Shown here: positions 26,087 through 35,504 of the stretch, in pieces
How the letters are laid out: each line of letters opens with the position of its first letter
Position numbering within the stretch: position 1 is the first letter of the stretch
Origin: Lacibacter sp. H407
GTDB taxonomy: Bacteria > Bacteroidota > Bacteroidia > Chitinophagales > Chitinophagaceae
Direction of reading: 5' to 3'
NCBI RefSeq assembly: GCF_037892605.1
Contig: NZ_JBBKTU010000001.1
Location: 124,001 to 188,000 of the forward strand
DNA length: 64,000 bases
Position numbers and translations under genes: made by a program
The notes under the pieces: generated by a model
The model's database searches: none
What the model saw: the letters and a program-made list of their open reading frames with translations, nothing else
What the model was told of the DNA's origin: nothing

Positions 26087-27211
26087 ATGAAACAAACACT
26101 TATTCTTGCCAGTTTTATTCTCCTGCTAGTTGCTTGCCAAAAAAAAGAGCAAGGGATCAACAGCAATCAACCAAAATTTGATCTCGACAAATTTGAACAG
26201 AATATCAAAACTACTTATGGTCCGCAGGCCGTGGGTTATTCTTATACCATTGCAATTGGTGATAAGATCATGCGGTTTGGTGCAGCCGGTAAAGCCACCA
26301 GATCGGATGGAGATGTTCCTTACACCATTGAAACAAGACAAGAAATTTTCAGCGTTACAAAATTCATGACAGCAATTGCAGTATTTAAAATGCTGCAGAT
26401 AAAAGGCATTTCGCCTGACGCCTATATCCATAATTATCTGCCTAATTCGTGGACCATACATCCCTCGTTGATGCAGATCAGCTTCCGCAGATTATTATCA
26501 CACAACAGCGGTTTCGCAAAAAACGATCGTGACTATGCATCCTTAAAACAAATGATGAACATAGCGCAAATTGATACAACACGCACTTACAACAATGCAA
26601 ACTTTGCCCTTTGTCGTATCCTCCTTCCTTACATGAAATATGGCAAAGGCTATTTTGCAGCGGCTGAAATGAATAATACACTGGAATCTGCAACGGCTTT
26701 GGAGTTCCGGGAAATTATGCGTGATCTTGTATTGCAACCATCGAACATTGCACATTGGGAAAAAATTGATTTTAAAAACTGGAACCACCAGGGATTGAAT
26801 AACTATAATTACACCATGTTCTACCGTTGGAACAGCAACCTGGCACCTGTAACCAACAGCGATGACGTATTGATTGCCGGTTCACGAGGTTTGGTGATGA
26901 GCACCTATGAAATTGCACAGGTAATGATAGCCTTTGAAAACAATCAACTGGTGCCTGAACAAACAAAACAATTAATGAAAATAGCCGGTTGTGGTTTTGA
27001 TGGAGTAAATGGTATTGGTGGAGCAAAAGGAAGATACTTCTGGAAAAACGGCGGTGGCCCCGGTGGTCCGGGTCCTGGTGGCGAATGTATCATTATGAGT
27101 TTTCCCAACAGTATATATGTGAGCATCAATTCAAATAGTAATGTGAGTGATGATATTCAACATGTGGCCAGTCCTTCGAAACTGGCAAAGGCTTACGATG
27201 ATGCATGGTAA
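26087..27211 (+). CDS. Serine hydrolase lipoprotein (class C beta-lactamase-like)
   Basis: A 374-residue lipoprotein (MKQTLILASFILLLVAC, lipobox LVAC) of the beta-lactamase/esterase PF00144 superfamily. The nucleophile motif SxxK is present as FSVTKFMTAIA (about residue 91). The second motif is probably the tyrosine of NYNYTMFYRWN (about residue 238), and the third (KTG/HxG) position is occupied by a glycine-rich NGGGPGGPGPGGEC loop (about 324-337), so a penicillin-binding or lactamase role is unlikely and an esterase or peptidase role more so. It stands alone between two hairpins. Confidence 0.85.
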   Translation: MKQTLILASFILLLVACQKKEQGINSNQPKFDLDKFEQNIKTTYGPQAVGYSYTIAIGDKIMRFGAAGKATRSDGDVPYTIETRQEIFSVTKFMTAIAVFKMLQIKGISPDAYIHNYLPNSWTIHPSLMQISFRRLLSHNSGFAKNDRDYASLKQMMNIAQIDTTRTYNNANFALCRILLPYMKYGKGYFAAAEMNNTLESATALEFREIMRDLVLQPSNIAHWEKIDFKNWNHQGLNNYNYTMFYRWNSNLAPVTNSDDVLIAGSRGLVMSTYEIAQVMIAFENNQLVPEQTKQLMKIAGCGFDGVNGIGGAKGRYFWKNGGGPGGPGPGGECIIMSFPNSIYVSINSNSNVSDDIQHVASPSKLAKAYDDAW

Positions 27212-27268
27212 TAAGAAGTTAAGTTGCTGACCTTGTTTCACCTTGTGTTTTTTTAGTTGTTGATCAGG

Positions 27269-27289
27269 CTCCGCTTAATGCGGAGTTTG
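27269..27289 (+). terminator. Weak terminator-like hairpin
   Basis: CTCCGC (27269-27274), 5-nt loop, GCGGAG (27280-27285), followed by only TTTGG. Probably limits read-through from the serine hydrolase gene into the sensor kinase gene. Confidence 0.5.
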
Positions 27290-27321
27290 GTTACAACGCT
27301 TTGAAAGAAAAAGAGTAATTT

Positions 27322-30300
27322 TTGATCCGTGAAACCAATTGTTCTATTCGTTTGATCAGAGTCATCCATATTGTCGTTCTACTGTTCATTGCATGTACTG
27401 CCCAAAAAGTAACTGCACAAGGCCCTGCATTTTATCACCTCAGCACAGCAGAAGGGTTGAGCGATAACAATGTGAATGATGTAAAGCGTGACAGAAATGG
27501 AATTCTTTGGATCGGCACATCAGAAGGGCTCAATAGTTTTGATGGCAACAGCATCAGCACATATTATAAATATGATCATCCAAAACTTGCAGGCAATGAT
27601 GTGCTGCAAGTGATCTGTGACAATGAAAACCGCATCTGGTTACGAACAGCAACGAATTTTGTAACCATGCTTGATGAAAAGAGGAATTTTCATTCGTTCC
27701 CTATTGGCGATTCAACAGAAAATACATTTGCTGCTAATTACCTATTTACAAAAGTAAAAGGGCTTATTGTTAGAAAAGTAAACGGGCATTATGTTTATAA
27801 CAAATCGACCCATCGTTTTGAAAAATGGAATACAGCGATCGATTCATTATTACCAGAAACAGTACGTTTTGTTGAGCCGTTTGATGAAAATAAATTCATG
27901 GTTTATGGTAACGGCCGTTTACTGCTGATCGATTATTCAACGCAGCAAAAATTAATGGAAATTAAACTACCCGGGGTGTTAATGGGTGCTGCACGAATCA
28001 ATAATAACGAGATCCTTACCTATACACTTTCCGGAAGCGGTTTTTTCCGTATCAACATAAACACACAAACTGTAACGCATAGTTACACAAACCTGAAAGA
28101 TCAAAACGGAAACGCATTGGCAAAAGACCTTCGAAATATCACCCGTATCAATGAGCAGCAGTTTGCAATCAGCACACGGTTCTCCGGCATGTATCTCATT
28201 GATCTGGAAAAAGAAAGTTTACAGCTGTTGAATCATGATCCATTGAATGACCGCAGTATTGGTGGCGATAATACAAGTTTATTACATTACGACAGCAGCG
28301 GCTATCTCTTTGTTACAACACGTACATCGGGTTTGCATTACCTGAACCTTAAACAACCACAGATTGCGTATCGTCCTTATTTTAAAGATGAAGCTGGTAA
28401 TTTGTTTGATGGGTTTATTCAAACCATTGCTGCAAAAGAGGGATTGGTATGGCTGGGCACACAGGATCGGTTGATCCGAATAAACAGAACAACCAATCAA
28501 ACATCCTTTATCAATTATTATTTGCCTGATGGAACGAATCTTAACAAAGAAGAAACAGTACGGGCATTGTATGCCGATGAGCAGGATCGTTTGTGGGTTG
28601 GAACTACACGCTATGGTATATTGCTTCTTAACAAAGACCAAAAAACAATTGCACATTTTGGCAGAAGGAAAGGCGCTACCGATTCACTCCCTTCAACCTG
28701 GACAAATGGATTTTGTGTAGATGCCACAGCTAATCTTTGGGTAGCAACCATGCGTGGCATTTGTAAGATCAATACCAATAACTTACAGATAACAAATTTT
28801 ACAGCTCATCCTTTATTGAAAGAATTAAATGGTATCTATACAAATACGGTGTGGATCGATAGTAAACAACAACTATGGATCGGTACAAACCGTGGTGCAT
28901 GGTGTTATAACGAGCAGAAACAAACGTTGAAACATTATACCGACAAACAAGGACTATCACACAACCGTGTTTTCTCGTTCAATGAAGATAATAAAGGCAA
29001 TATTTATATTGGCACCATTGCAGGCTTAACCGTACTTGCACCAAACGGAACAACAACTGTGTACAACCGCAGCAAAGGATTACGCAATGATAAATGCGAA
29101 GGCATCTTAAAAGATGAAAATGGTTTTCTCTGGATCGGCAATCTCAATTGTTTGATCCGTTTTGATCCTGCTACCAATAATTATGCAGTGTATGAAGAAG
29201 GTTTAGGTTTTAGTCATGCAGGTTTTCGCATGCGTAGCTGTTTTAAAGCAGCAGATGGTGAAATGTTTTGGGGAAGTGATAAAGGACTAAATTCTTTTTA
29301 TCCGCAGCAACTGAATACCATCTCTGTTCAGCTGCAACCATCGATCAATACATTGTACACGACAGATAGCAATTATCATTTTACAACAACAGATACCATT
29401 CGCTTTCCGTACAATACCTCATCCTTCCATTTCTATTTTTCATCCGGTGAATTAACAGGATCAAAAAAAATACAGTTCCTCTATAAGCTCGATGGCTATG
29501 ATAACGATTGGAAAAAACCAATCGCTTACGGACAGGCTGTTTACAGCAAACTTCCACCAGGCAACTATCTCTTTCATGTAAAAGCATCACGAGATGGTAT
29601 TAACTGGTTTGAAGCTGCACATCCTGTTCAACTCAACATCAGTAAACCCTGGTGGCAGCAAACCTGGTTCAGACTTACTTACATCGCTGCATTCTTTGCA
29701 CTGCTGTATAGCATTTTTAATTTCCTGCAACGACGCAAAAGAGAAAAAGAAGTAAAGCAGATGATCGATTATTTCGCTCATTCAGGATTTGAACATTCAT
29801 CCGTAGATGATATCCTTTGGGATATTGCCCGTAACTGTATCTCCCGTTTGGGTTTTGAAGATTGTGTAATCTATACAGTTAATGAAGATGAAAAAGTATT
29901 GTTGCAAAAAGCAGCGTACGGACCAAAAAGTCCGAAAGCATACGAGATCAAAAACCCCATCATCATTCCGTTCGGAAAAGGAATTGTGGGTGATGTGGCT
30001 GCAACAGGAAGAGCCAACATCATCAACGACACTTCAAAAGACAAACGATATATTGTTGATGATGAACAACGTTTTTCGGAAATAACAGTTCCCATCATTC
30101 ACGAAGGCAAAGTAATTGCTGTGATCGATTCAGAACATCAACGCAAAAACTTTTTTACCAAACAACATCTTGAAGCATTGCAAACCATTGCTTCCCTCAG
30201 CTCAGCCAAAATTTCCCGTGCCATGGCTATGGATGCTATGAAGAAAACAAAACTGGAAGTGATGGAGCTGAATGTAAAAATGGCCGAATCAAAATTCATG

Positions 30301-30942
30301 AACCTGCGGTTACAGATGAACCCGCATTTTATGTTCAATGCATTAAGTTCCATTCAGCATTTAATTGTATCGCAGCAAACAACAAAAGCATACAAGTATC
30401 TCACTATCTTCTCCAACTTCCTACGTTCACTGCTCAACTATGCAGAAAAGAATTTTATTCCATTGGATGAAGAGTTGAAAGTGTTACAGATGTATGTAGA
30501 GTTAGAATCATTACGTTTTGATCAATCGTTCAGTTATGAAATTAATGTGGATGAAAATCTGAGCAATGATGAAGTGCTGGTGCCATCGCTCATGGTACAA
30601 CCATTTGTAGAGAATGCCATCTGGCATGGTTTATTACACAAAGAAGGAGAAAAGAAACTAAAGATCGAATTTGTAAACCACAGCGATGATCACCTGACAT
30701 GTACAATAGAAGATAATGGAGTTGGTCGAAGCAATGCTGCAGCCATACAGCAACAAAAGATCAGCAGTAAAATACATGAAAGCAAAGGCATTGGCATTAT
30801 TGAAGAACGGTTGAAACTGTTGCAACAGAAAACCGGCAAACCTGCGCATGTGGAAATAAAAGACATGTTTGATGCGCAGCAACATGCAGTGGGCACCAAA
30901 GTAATTATTACGATTCCTTATTATAACCCGGAAGAAACATGA
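27322..30942 (+). CDS. Sensor histidine kinase with Reg_prop/Y_Y_Y sensor, GAF and LytS-type kinase domains
   Basis: A 1206-residue membrane sensor. After a signal peptide (about residues 1-33) come two seven-bladed Reg_prop propellers (blade signature GILWIGTSEGLNSFDG, repeated to about residue 690), a Y_Y_Y domain (about 700-770), a membrane helix (about 780-800), a GAF domain (about 825-970) and a His_kinase/HATPase pair. The phospho-acceptor is in NPHFMFNALSSIQHL (about residue 1003), and the ATP lid includes IEDNGVGRSNAA. An in-frame TAA at 27316 forces the TTG start at 27322. Unlike HTCS sensors of PULs it has no AraC output; it works through the LytTR regulator that overlaps it by 4 nt. 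Confidence 0.92.
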   Translation: MIRETNCSIRLIRVIHIVVLLFIACTAQKVTAQGPAFYHLSTAEGLSDNNVNDVKRDRNGILWIGTSEGLNSFDGNSISTYYKYDHPKLAGNDVLQVICDNENRIWLRTATNFVTMLDEKRNFHSFPIGDSTENTFAANYLFTKVKGLIVRKVNGHYVYNKSTHRFEKWNTAIDSLLPETVRFVEPFDENKFMVYGNGRLLLIDYSTQQKLMEIKLPGVLMGAARINNNEILTYTLSGSGFFRININTQTVTHSYTNLKDQNGNALAKDLRNITRINEQQFAISTRFSGMYLIDLEKESLQLLNHDPLNDRSIGGDNTSLLHYDSSGYLFVTTRTSGLHYLNLKQPQIAYRPYFKDEAGNLFDGFIQTIAAKEGLVWLGTQDRLIRINRTTNQTSFINYYLPDGTNLNKEETVRALYADEQDRLWVGTTRYGILLLNKDQKTIAHFGRRKGATDSLPSTWTNGFCVDATANLWVATMRGICKINTNNLQITNFTAHPLLKELNGIYTNTVWIDSKQQLWIGTNRGAWCYNEQKQTLKHYTDKQGLSHNRVFSFNEDNKGNIYIGTIAGLTVLAPNGTTTVYNRSKGLRNDKCEGILKDENGFLWIGNLNCLIRFDPATNNYAVYEEGLGFSHAGFRMRSCFKAADGEMFWGSDKGLNSFYPQQLNTISVQLQPSINTLYTTDSNYHFTTTDTIRFPYNTSSFHFYFSSGELTGSKKIQFLYKLDGYDNDWKKPIAYGQAVYSKLPPGNYLFHVKASRDGINWFEAAHPVQLNISKPWWQQTWFRLTYIAAFFALLYSIFNFLQRRKREKEVKQMIDYFAHSGFEHSSVDDILWDIARNCISRLGFEDCVIYTVNEDEKVLLQKAAYGPKSPKAYEIKNPIIIPFGKGIVGDVAATGRANIINDTSKDKRYIVDDEQRFSEITVPIIHEGKVIAVIDSEHQRKNFFTKQHLEALQTIASLSSAKISRAMAMDAMKKTKLEVMELNVKMAESKFMNLRLQMNPHFMFNALSSIQHLIVSQQTTKAYKYLTIFSNFLRSLLNYAEKNFIPLDEELKVLQMYVELESLRFDQSFSYEINVDENLSNDEVLVPSLMVQPFVENAIWHGLLHKEGEKKLKIEFVNHSDDHLTCTIEDNGVGRSNAAAIQQQKISSKIHESKGIGIIEERLKLLQQKTGKPAHVEIKDMFDAQQHAVGTKVIITIPYYNPEET

Positions 30943-31685
30943 TAAAAGCATTGATCGTTGATGATGAGCAATCGAGCATTGATCTGCTGCAATGGCTTAT
31001 TGCACAGTATTGCCCTGATATTTCTGTGGTGCAGAGTGCACGCAGTGTAAAGGATGCATTGCCGCTCATTCATAACTTTCAACCCGATATTGTTTTTCTC
31101 GATATACAAATGCCGCATCAAAGCGGTTTCGATCTGCTCACTACGATTGATCAATGGAACTTTGAAGTGATCTTCACTACTGCCTTCAACGAATTTGCTA
31201 TACAAGCCATCCGCTTCAGTGCATTGGATTATTTGCTGAAACCAATTGATGAAACAGAATTAAAAAAAGCAGTGGAACGTTTTAAAGCCAAACGCATTTA
31301 TGCACCTGCTGGTCAGCAATTGTTCCGCAACTTCATCCAGAATATTTCGCAAGGGAAAAAAGAAAAATTCAAACTTGCCTTGGCCGATGCATCAGAAGTA
31401 AAATATGTTACACTCGATGAGATCATTCGATTACAAGCCGATAGCAACTACACGAAAGTTCATCTCACTCAAAACCGTGTATTTGTTTCGGCCAAAACAT
31501 TAAAAGAGTATGATGAGATCTTGAAAGAGCAACATTTTCTCCGAACTCATAAATCACATCTCATCAACCCCACACATATTGAAAGCTACGATAAACAAGG
31601 TTGGTTAAAAATGAGTGATGGATCAGAAGTGGAAGTGGCCCGCAGGAAAAAAGAATACGTGCAGGAAGCGTTGAAAAACCTCTGA
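30939..31685 (+). CDS. LytTR-family response regulator
   Basis: A 248-residue regulator with a receiver domain (acid pocket VDDE at 8-10, phospho-acceptor Asp55 in IVFLDIQMPH, Lys101 in YLLKPID) and a C-terminal LytTR DNA-binding domain (about 145-246; ADSNYTKVHL, FLRTHKSHLINPTHI). It overlaps the kinase gene by ATGA, so the two are translationally coupled and form one two-component system. Target genes are not apparent; the next gene downstream is an ECF sigma factor 66 bp away. Confidence 0.94.
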   Translation: MIKALIVDDEQSSIDLLQWLIAQYCPDISVVQSARSVKDALPLIHNFQPDIVFLDIQMPHQSGFDLLTTIDQWNFEVIFTTAFNEFAIQAIRFSALDYLLKPIDETELKKAVERFKAKRIYAPAGQQLFRNFIQNISQGKKEKFKLALADASEVKYVTLDEIIRLQADSNYTKVHLTQNRVFVSAKTLKEYDEILKEQHFLRTHKSHLINPTHIESYDKQGWLKMSDGSEVEVARRKKEYVQEALKNL

Positions 31686-31751
31686 CCGACCGGCACTTTT
31701 TTTCGTTCATTAAAGCATTCCTTCTTATCTTGATCGCCCACAGACAACCGC

Positions 31752-32306
31752 ATGCTGCTATTCCAGGATAATGAACAGGCATTCAGGGACTTTATCACAC
31801 AACACCAACCAAGGGTGTACAATGCTGCATTGAATATGCTGCAGAATGCGGAAGATGCGGAAGAAATTACACAGGATGTGTTTGTGGAAGCCTGGCACAA
31901 GGCCCATACATTTAAAGGCGAATCGCAGGTAAGCACCTGGCTCTACCGCATCACCATCAATAAATGTATCGACCTGATCCGGAGCAAAAAGCGGAAAAAG
32001 CGCTTTGCCTTTCTAACCCAGCTTTTTCACGACAGCGGCGAACCTATCAGCGATGCCAGCGATTTTGTGCATCCGGGCATTGTATCGGAGAACAAAGAGA
32101 AGGCTGCCACACTCTACAAAGCCATTGAACAACTACCTGAAACTCAGAAAATTGCCTTTTTATTAAGTGAAACCGGTGGATTGAGTTATGCCGAGATCAG
32201 CGAAATTACCGGCAGTTCCGTATCTTCCATTGAGTCGTTATTGTTCAGGGCACGGAAAAACTTACGACGCATTTTGGCCGATTATTACAAAAACATCAAC
32301 CAATAG
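31752..32306 (+). CDS. ECF RNA polymerase sigma factor
   Basis: A 184-residue ECF sigma factor. Region 2: YNAALNMLQNAEDAEEITQD and VSTWLYRITINKCIDLIRSK; region 4 (about 130-180): LPETQKIAFLLSETGGLSYA and ITGSSVSSIESLLFRARKNL. The ATG at 31752 is the natural start. Followed by a small membrane protein and a Spy/CpxP-like protein, which together look like an envelope-stress module. Confidence 0.93.
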   Translation: MLLFQDNEQAFRDFITQHQPRVYNAALNMLQNAEDAEEITQDVFVEAWHKAHTFKGESQVSTWLYRITINKCIDLIRSKKRKKRFAFLTQLFHDSGEPISDASDFVHPGIVSENKEKAATLYKAIEQLPETQKIAFLLSETGGLSYAEISEITGSSVSSIESLLFRARKNLRRILADYYKNINQ

Positions 32307-32343
32307 CAAGTTTTTTATTCTTTGACCGTCAAATAGTACAGAA

Positions 32344-32646
32344 ATGAAAAAAGATCAAGAACAGTGGATCGATGAAATTATGGGCAGCCTGCGGCAAATG
32401 CAGCCGGCAGAAGGCAACCCCCATCTTCATACCCGTGTAATGGCCCGTTTGCAAAACCCCATTACCCGACAGCCCATCCAATTGAAATGGGTGTACGCTA
32501 CTGTTACCGTTTTTATTTTTATGTTGGTGCTGAACGTGTTGGGCTGGAACGCTTCCACCACGAATGAAGATTCTATTTCAACCATTGGCATTGAAACAGT
32601 GATCAACGAATACGACCTCGAAAATAATTATACTTCTTTACCCTGA
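32344..32646 (+). CDS. Small single-pass membrane protein, possible anti-sigma factor
   Basis: A 100-residue protein: charged N-terminal half (KDQEQWIDEIMGSLRQMQPA, about residues 4-23, and RVMARLQNP), one membrane helix (about 51-66, VYATVTVFIFMLVLNVLG) and a short acidic tail. No zinc-binding motif. The assignment as anti-sigma rests on position (37 bp after the ECF gene, 10 bp before the Spy-like gene) and topology only. Confidence 0.6.
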   Translation: MKKDQEQWIDEIMGSLRQMQPAEGNPHLHTRVMARLQNPITRQPIQLKWVYATVTVFIFMLVLNVLGWNASTTNEDSISTIGIETVINEYDLENNYTSLP

Positions 32647-32656
32647 CCGTTGAAAC

Positions 32657-33157
32657 ATGAATAAGACAAAGTTCCTTACAATCCTTGTACTGCTGTTGCT
32701 GGTATTAAATGCAGTTACACTTTTTTTCCTGCTCGGTAAAAAAGATGGAAGTAAAAACCGACCTGGTGGTGGCGGACGACCTTATTCTGAATACCTCACC
32801 AAGCAATTAAATTTAGACACAGTACAAGTTGCACAACTCAAAGACTTACGGGATAAACACAAACAGGAATTAGGCGAGCTGTGGAAAGAAGACAAACAGT
32901 TGCAGGAAGCAAAATTTGTATTGCTGAAAGAAGGTTCAACTGATAGTTTAAAACTTGATTCGATCCTTACGTTGATCGTGGCCAATAAGAAAAAATTTGA
33001 ACTCGCATTTCACAATCATTTTTTACAGATACGTGCTTTATGCAGGCCCGAACAAGTAGAACTCTTCAATAAAACTCTGGACGAAATGAAGAAACGCCGT
33101 ACACAAGGTTTTGGTGGAGATAAAAAAGGCCCACAACAATCAAAAGAGAAAAAATAA
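32657..33157 (+). CDS. Membrane-anchored Spy/CpxP-like periplasmic protein (heavy-metal sensor family)
   Basis: A 166-residue protein with an uncleaved N-terminal anchor (FLTILVLLLLVLNAVTLFFL) and a helical periplasmic domain. The pattern LNLDTVQVAQLKDLRDKHKQ and LCRPEQVELFNKTLDEM corresponds to the two LTxxQ-like helices of the Spy/CpxP/CnrX group ('periplasmic heavy metal sensor'). In this arrangement it could sense misfolding or metals and report to the membrane partner of the sigma factor. Basic C-terminal tail. Ends 24 bp before a strong terminator. Confidence 0.8.
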   Translation: MNKTKFLTILVLLLLVLNAVTLFFLLGKKDGSKNRPGGGGRPYSEYLTKQLNLDTVQVAQLKDLRDKHKQELGELWKEDKQLQEAKFVLLKEGSTDSLKLDSILTLIVANKKKFELAFHNHFLQIRALCRPEQVELFNKTLDEMKKRRTQGFGGDKKGPQQSKEKK

Positions 33158-33180
33158 AAAAGTATTTCCTTCATTACATA

Positions 33181-33216
33181 AATAATCCCGATCGATATGA
33201 TCGGGATTATTCTTTT
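33181..33216 (+). terminator. Strong hairpin terminator, possibly bidirectional
   Basis: Perfect 13-bp stem AATAATCCCGATC / GATCGGGATTATT (33181-33193, 33199-33211), loop GATAT, followed by CTTTTTAT. Located between convergent genes (Spy-like and rimO), so it may serve both. Confidence 0.88.
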
Positions 33217-33266
33217 TATAACGATTGCCTATTGGTTTTCCACTAACCACTACCGGCTTTCTTTCT

Positions 33267-34574
33267 TCACACAACTTCTCCTTCCAGATCGTAATCAAAT
33301 GCCTTTGTAATTTTTACATTTACAAACTCACCGATCTTTAAACGCTTGTCTGTTTGAATGATCACTTCATTGTCTACTTCAACTGAATCAAATTCGGTGC
33401 GACCTAAATAACGACCTGCTTCTTTCTTATCAACAATTGTTTTAAACGTCTTACCAACTTTCTCCTGGTTGAGTTCAAACGAAATCTCCTGCTGCACGCC
33501 CATGATCTCCTGCGCACGACGTTCTTTTTCTTCTGCAGGTACATCATCAATTAAATCAAAACCACTGGTGCCTTCTTCATGACTGTAGGTGAAAATGCCC
33601 ACACGGTCGAAACGTTGTTTTTGCAGGAAGAGTTTTGTTTCTTCAATATCATCCAATGTTTCACCGGGGAAGCCAGCGATCAAGGTTGTACGTAAACAAA
33701 GCCCCGGAACTTTTTCTCTTACTGCTGCAATCAATTCTTCTGTTTCAGTTCTGGTGATTTGTCTGCGCATTGCTTTCAGCATATTATCACTTGCATGTTG
33801 CAACGGCATATCGAGATAGTTGCAGATGTTCGGTCGTTCACGCATTACATCCAATACATCCAATGGAAATTTATGTGGGTATGCATAATGCAAACGGATC
33901 CATTCTAAACCTTTTACGTCTGCCAAACGATGCATTAAATCACCCAACATGCGTTTTTTGTAGAGGTCTAACCCGTAATATGTCAGTTCCTGTGCAATGA
34001 GCATAATTTCTTTTACACCTTTCTTTACCAAGCCTTCAGCTTCCTTCACAAGATCATCCATGCTCTTGCTCACATGCTGACCACGCATTAACGGAATAGC
34101 ACAAAAGGAACAGGTGCGGTTGCAACCTTCACTGATCTTTAAATAAGCATAGTGCGATGGTGTGCTTAACAAACGCTCACCCACCAGCTCCGTTTTATAA
34201 TCGGCTTCAAACTGTTTCAGGATCATGGGCAATTCCATGGTGCCATAAAATGCATCCACTTCAGGTATCTCGGCTTCAAGGTTATTTTTGTAACGTTCGC
34301 TCAGGCAGCCTGTTACAATCACTTTATCCAGTTTGCCACGGCGTTTCAGTTCCACCTGGTCTAGAATCGTATTGATGCTTTCTTCCTTCGCCTTATCAAT
34401 AAAGCCGCAGGTATTTATAACAACGATGTTGTGATCTTTCTTACTGCTCTCGTGCACCACATCAATTTCATTGGCCAATAACTGGCCGCTCAGCACTTCG
34501 CTATCCACCATGTTCTTACTGCAGCCGAGGGTGATGATGTTGACCTTATCCTTCTTTAACGTCTTACTTTTCAT
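33267..34574 (-). CDS. rimO: Ribosomal protein S12 methylthiotransferase RimO
   Basis: Radical-SAM enzyme that methylthiolates an aspartate of ribosomal protein S12. Domains in order: UPF0004 with its cluster cysteines (TLGCSKNMVDSE, VINTCGF, VTGCLSERY), radical SAM with EGCNRTCSFCAIP (CxxxCxxC), and a C-terminal TRAM domain. The frame extends 13 codons upstream to another ATG at 34613, but a perfect -7 box lies 5 nt before the ATG at 34574 and would fall inside the longer version, so the 435-residue form is preferred. Single-gene unit. Confidence 0.95.
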   Translation of the reverse strand: MKSKTLKKDKVNIITLGCSKNMVDSEVLSGQLLANEIDVVHESSKKDHNIVVINTCGFIDKAKEESINTILDQVELKRRGKLDKVIVTGCLSERYKNNLEAEIPEVDAFYGTMELPMILKQFEADYKTELVGERLLSTPSHYAYLKISEGCNRTCSFCAIPLMRGQHVSKSMDDLVKEAEGLVKKGVKEIMLIAQELTYYGLDLYKKRMLGDLMHRLADVKGLEWIRLHYAYPHKFPLDVLDVMRERPNICNYLDMPLQHASDNMLKAMRRQITRTETEELIAAVREKVPGLCLRTTLIAGFPGETLDDIEETKLFLQKQRFDRVGIFTYSHEEGTSGFDLIDDVPAEEKERRAQEIMGVQQEISFELNQEKVGKTFKTIVDKKEAGRYLGRTEFDSVEVDNEVIIQTDKRLKIGEFVNVKITKAFDYDLEGEVV

Positions 34575-34579
34575 GGCGG

Positions 34580-34587
34580 CAAAGGTA
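34580..34587 (-). promoter_or_regulatory. rimO promoter -7 box next to the start codon
   Basis: On the minus strand TACCTTTG matches TAnnTTTG exactly and is followed by CCGCC and the ATG. The transcript would be leaderless or nearly so. The -33 element is not clear. Confidence 0.5.
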
Positions 34588-34681
34588 ACAGATTCAGGCA
34601 GAAAGGAGGCCATTCAACACGATCTGTTAAAGTTTGGCATCATTTTTTCAATGGGGGTTGTACATCTAAAACTCACATTTT

Positions 34682-35170
34682 ATGAAGAGATTAATTATGG
34701 CCATCATTGTGTTAACAGCATTTACACAAGGGGCAACAGCACAGGCAAAAGGAAGCAGCTACAAAACCGCTTTGGGTGTAAAATTTTATCCCGGTGGAGG
34801 TGTTACATTGAAGCATTTTGTAAAAAGCAATGCCGCCCTCGAAGGAATCGCTTATTTCTGGAGAGATGGCGTACGTATTACCGGCTTGTATGAATTTCAT
34901 GGCAATATCAATGGAGCGCCGGGTTTAAAATGGTATGTTGGTCCGGGTGCCCACGTTGGTTTCTGGAATAACCGTTATTGGGACAGACGCTACCCGGGTT
35001 ACAGAGGTGGTGCAGTAGTTGGTATTGATGGTGTATTGGGTCTTGATTACAAGTTCAATGGTGCGCCGATCAATATGTCGATCGACTGGCAGCCATCGTT
35101 TGAATTTGGTGATTACGGAGCCGGTTTCAGTGGCAACTGGGGTGGTTTTGCCATCCGCTACACATTCTAA
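34682..35170 (+). CDS. Small secreted beta-barrel-like protein, unknown function
   Basis: A 162-residue exported protein (signal peptide MKRLIMAIIVLTAFTQGATAQ). The mature part alternates glycine and aromatic residues in short strands (GAPGLKWYVGPGAHVGFWNN, about residues 79-98; GFAIRYTF at the end), and the last residue is Phe, as required for Bam-dependent barrel insertion. It resembles eight-stranded outer-membrane barrel proteins of this phylum; no enzyme motif seen. Own transcription unit, ending in a strong hairpin. Confidence 0.8.
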   Translation: MKRLIMAIIVLTAFTQGATAQAKGSSYKTALGVKFYPGGGVTLKHFVKSNAALEGIAYFWRDGVRITGLYEFHGNINGAPGLKWYVGPGAHVGFWNNRYWDRRYPGYRGGAVVGIDGVLGLDYKFNGAPINMSIDWQPSFEFGDYGAGFSGNWGGFAIRYTF

Positions 35171-35193
35171 ACAGGTATTCCTGTGATGGGAGT

Positions 35194-35245
35194 AAAAGGA
35201 TACTCTTAAACTTAAAAACCAAGTTTGAGTGTATCCTTTTTTCTA
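35194..35245 (+). terminator. Terminator after the small barrel gene
   Basis: Long stem AAAAGGATAC (35194-35203) with GTATCCTTTT (35231-35240), inner stem AAACTT/AAGTTT, then TTCTATTTTA. Confidence 0.8.
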
Positions 35246-35385
35246 TTTTAACTGCACTACTTTTATCCTGTTGGCAACCACCAACTACCCTATAAGAGAA
35301 CCAATTTTATCCAATCCTGAAGAAAGCCGAACAACGGTATCTTATGAAGAACAACGGACGAACCTGTCCACCAATGTCCCTTGAG

Positions 35386-35414
35386 AAACTTCCGCATGGA
35401 AGTTTTTCTTTTTA
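35386..35414 (+). terminator. Second terminator, 140 bp further on, with no gene before it
   Basis: Perfect stem AAACTTCC (35386-35393), loop GCAT, GGAAGTTT (35398-35405), then TTCTTTTTA. The stretch 35246-35385 between the two terminators has no convincing reading frame; it could be a small RNA gene or a decayed gene. Confidence 0.75.
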
Positions 35415-35504
35415 GTACATCTCCCTCACTTTCGTTCATCTCATCTTCCTGTCTTCCGGACTTCTTCATGAAAAGTATTTTCTTTGTACAAAGAACTCCC
35501 CTTC

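Noticed and set aside
33267-34613. Longer rimO form starting at 34613
   Set aside because: A perfect -7 box lies between the two candidate starts, and the extra 13 residues precede the usual N-terminus of the family.
35344-35415. 23-codon reading frame ending in the second terminator
   Set aside because: Its last codons are the terminator stem and T-run themselves, and the composition is not protein-like.
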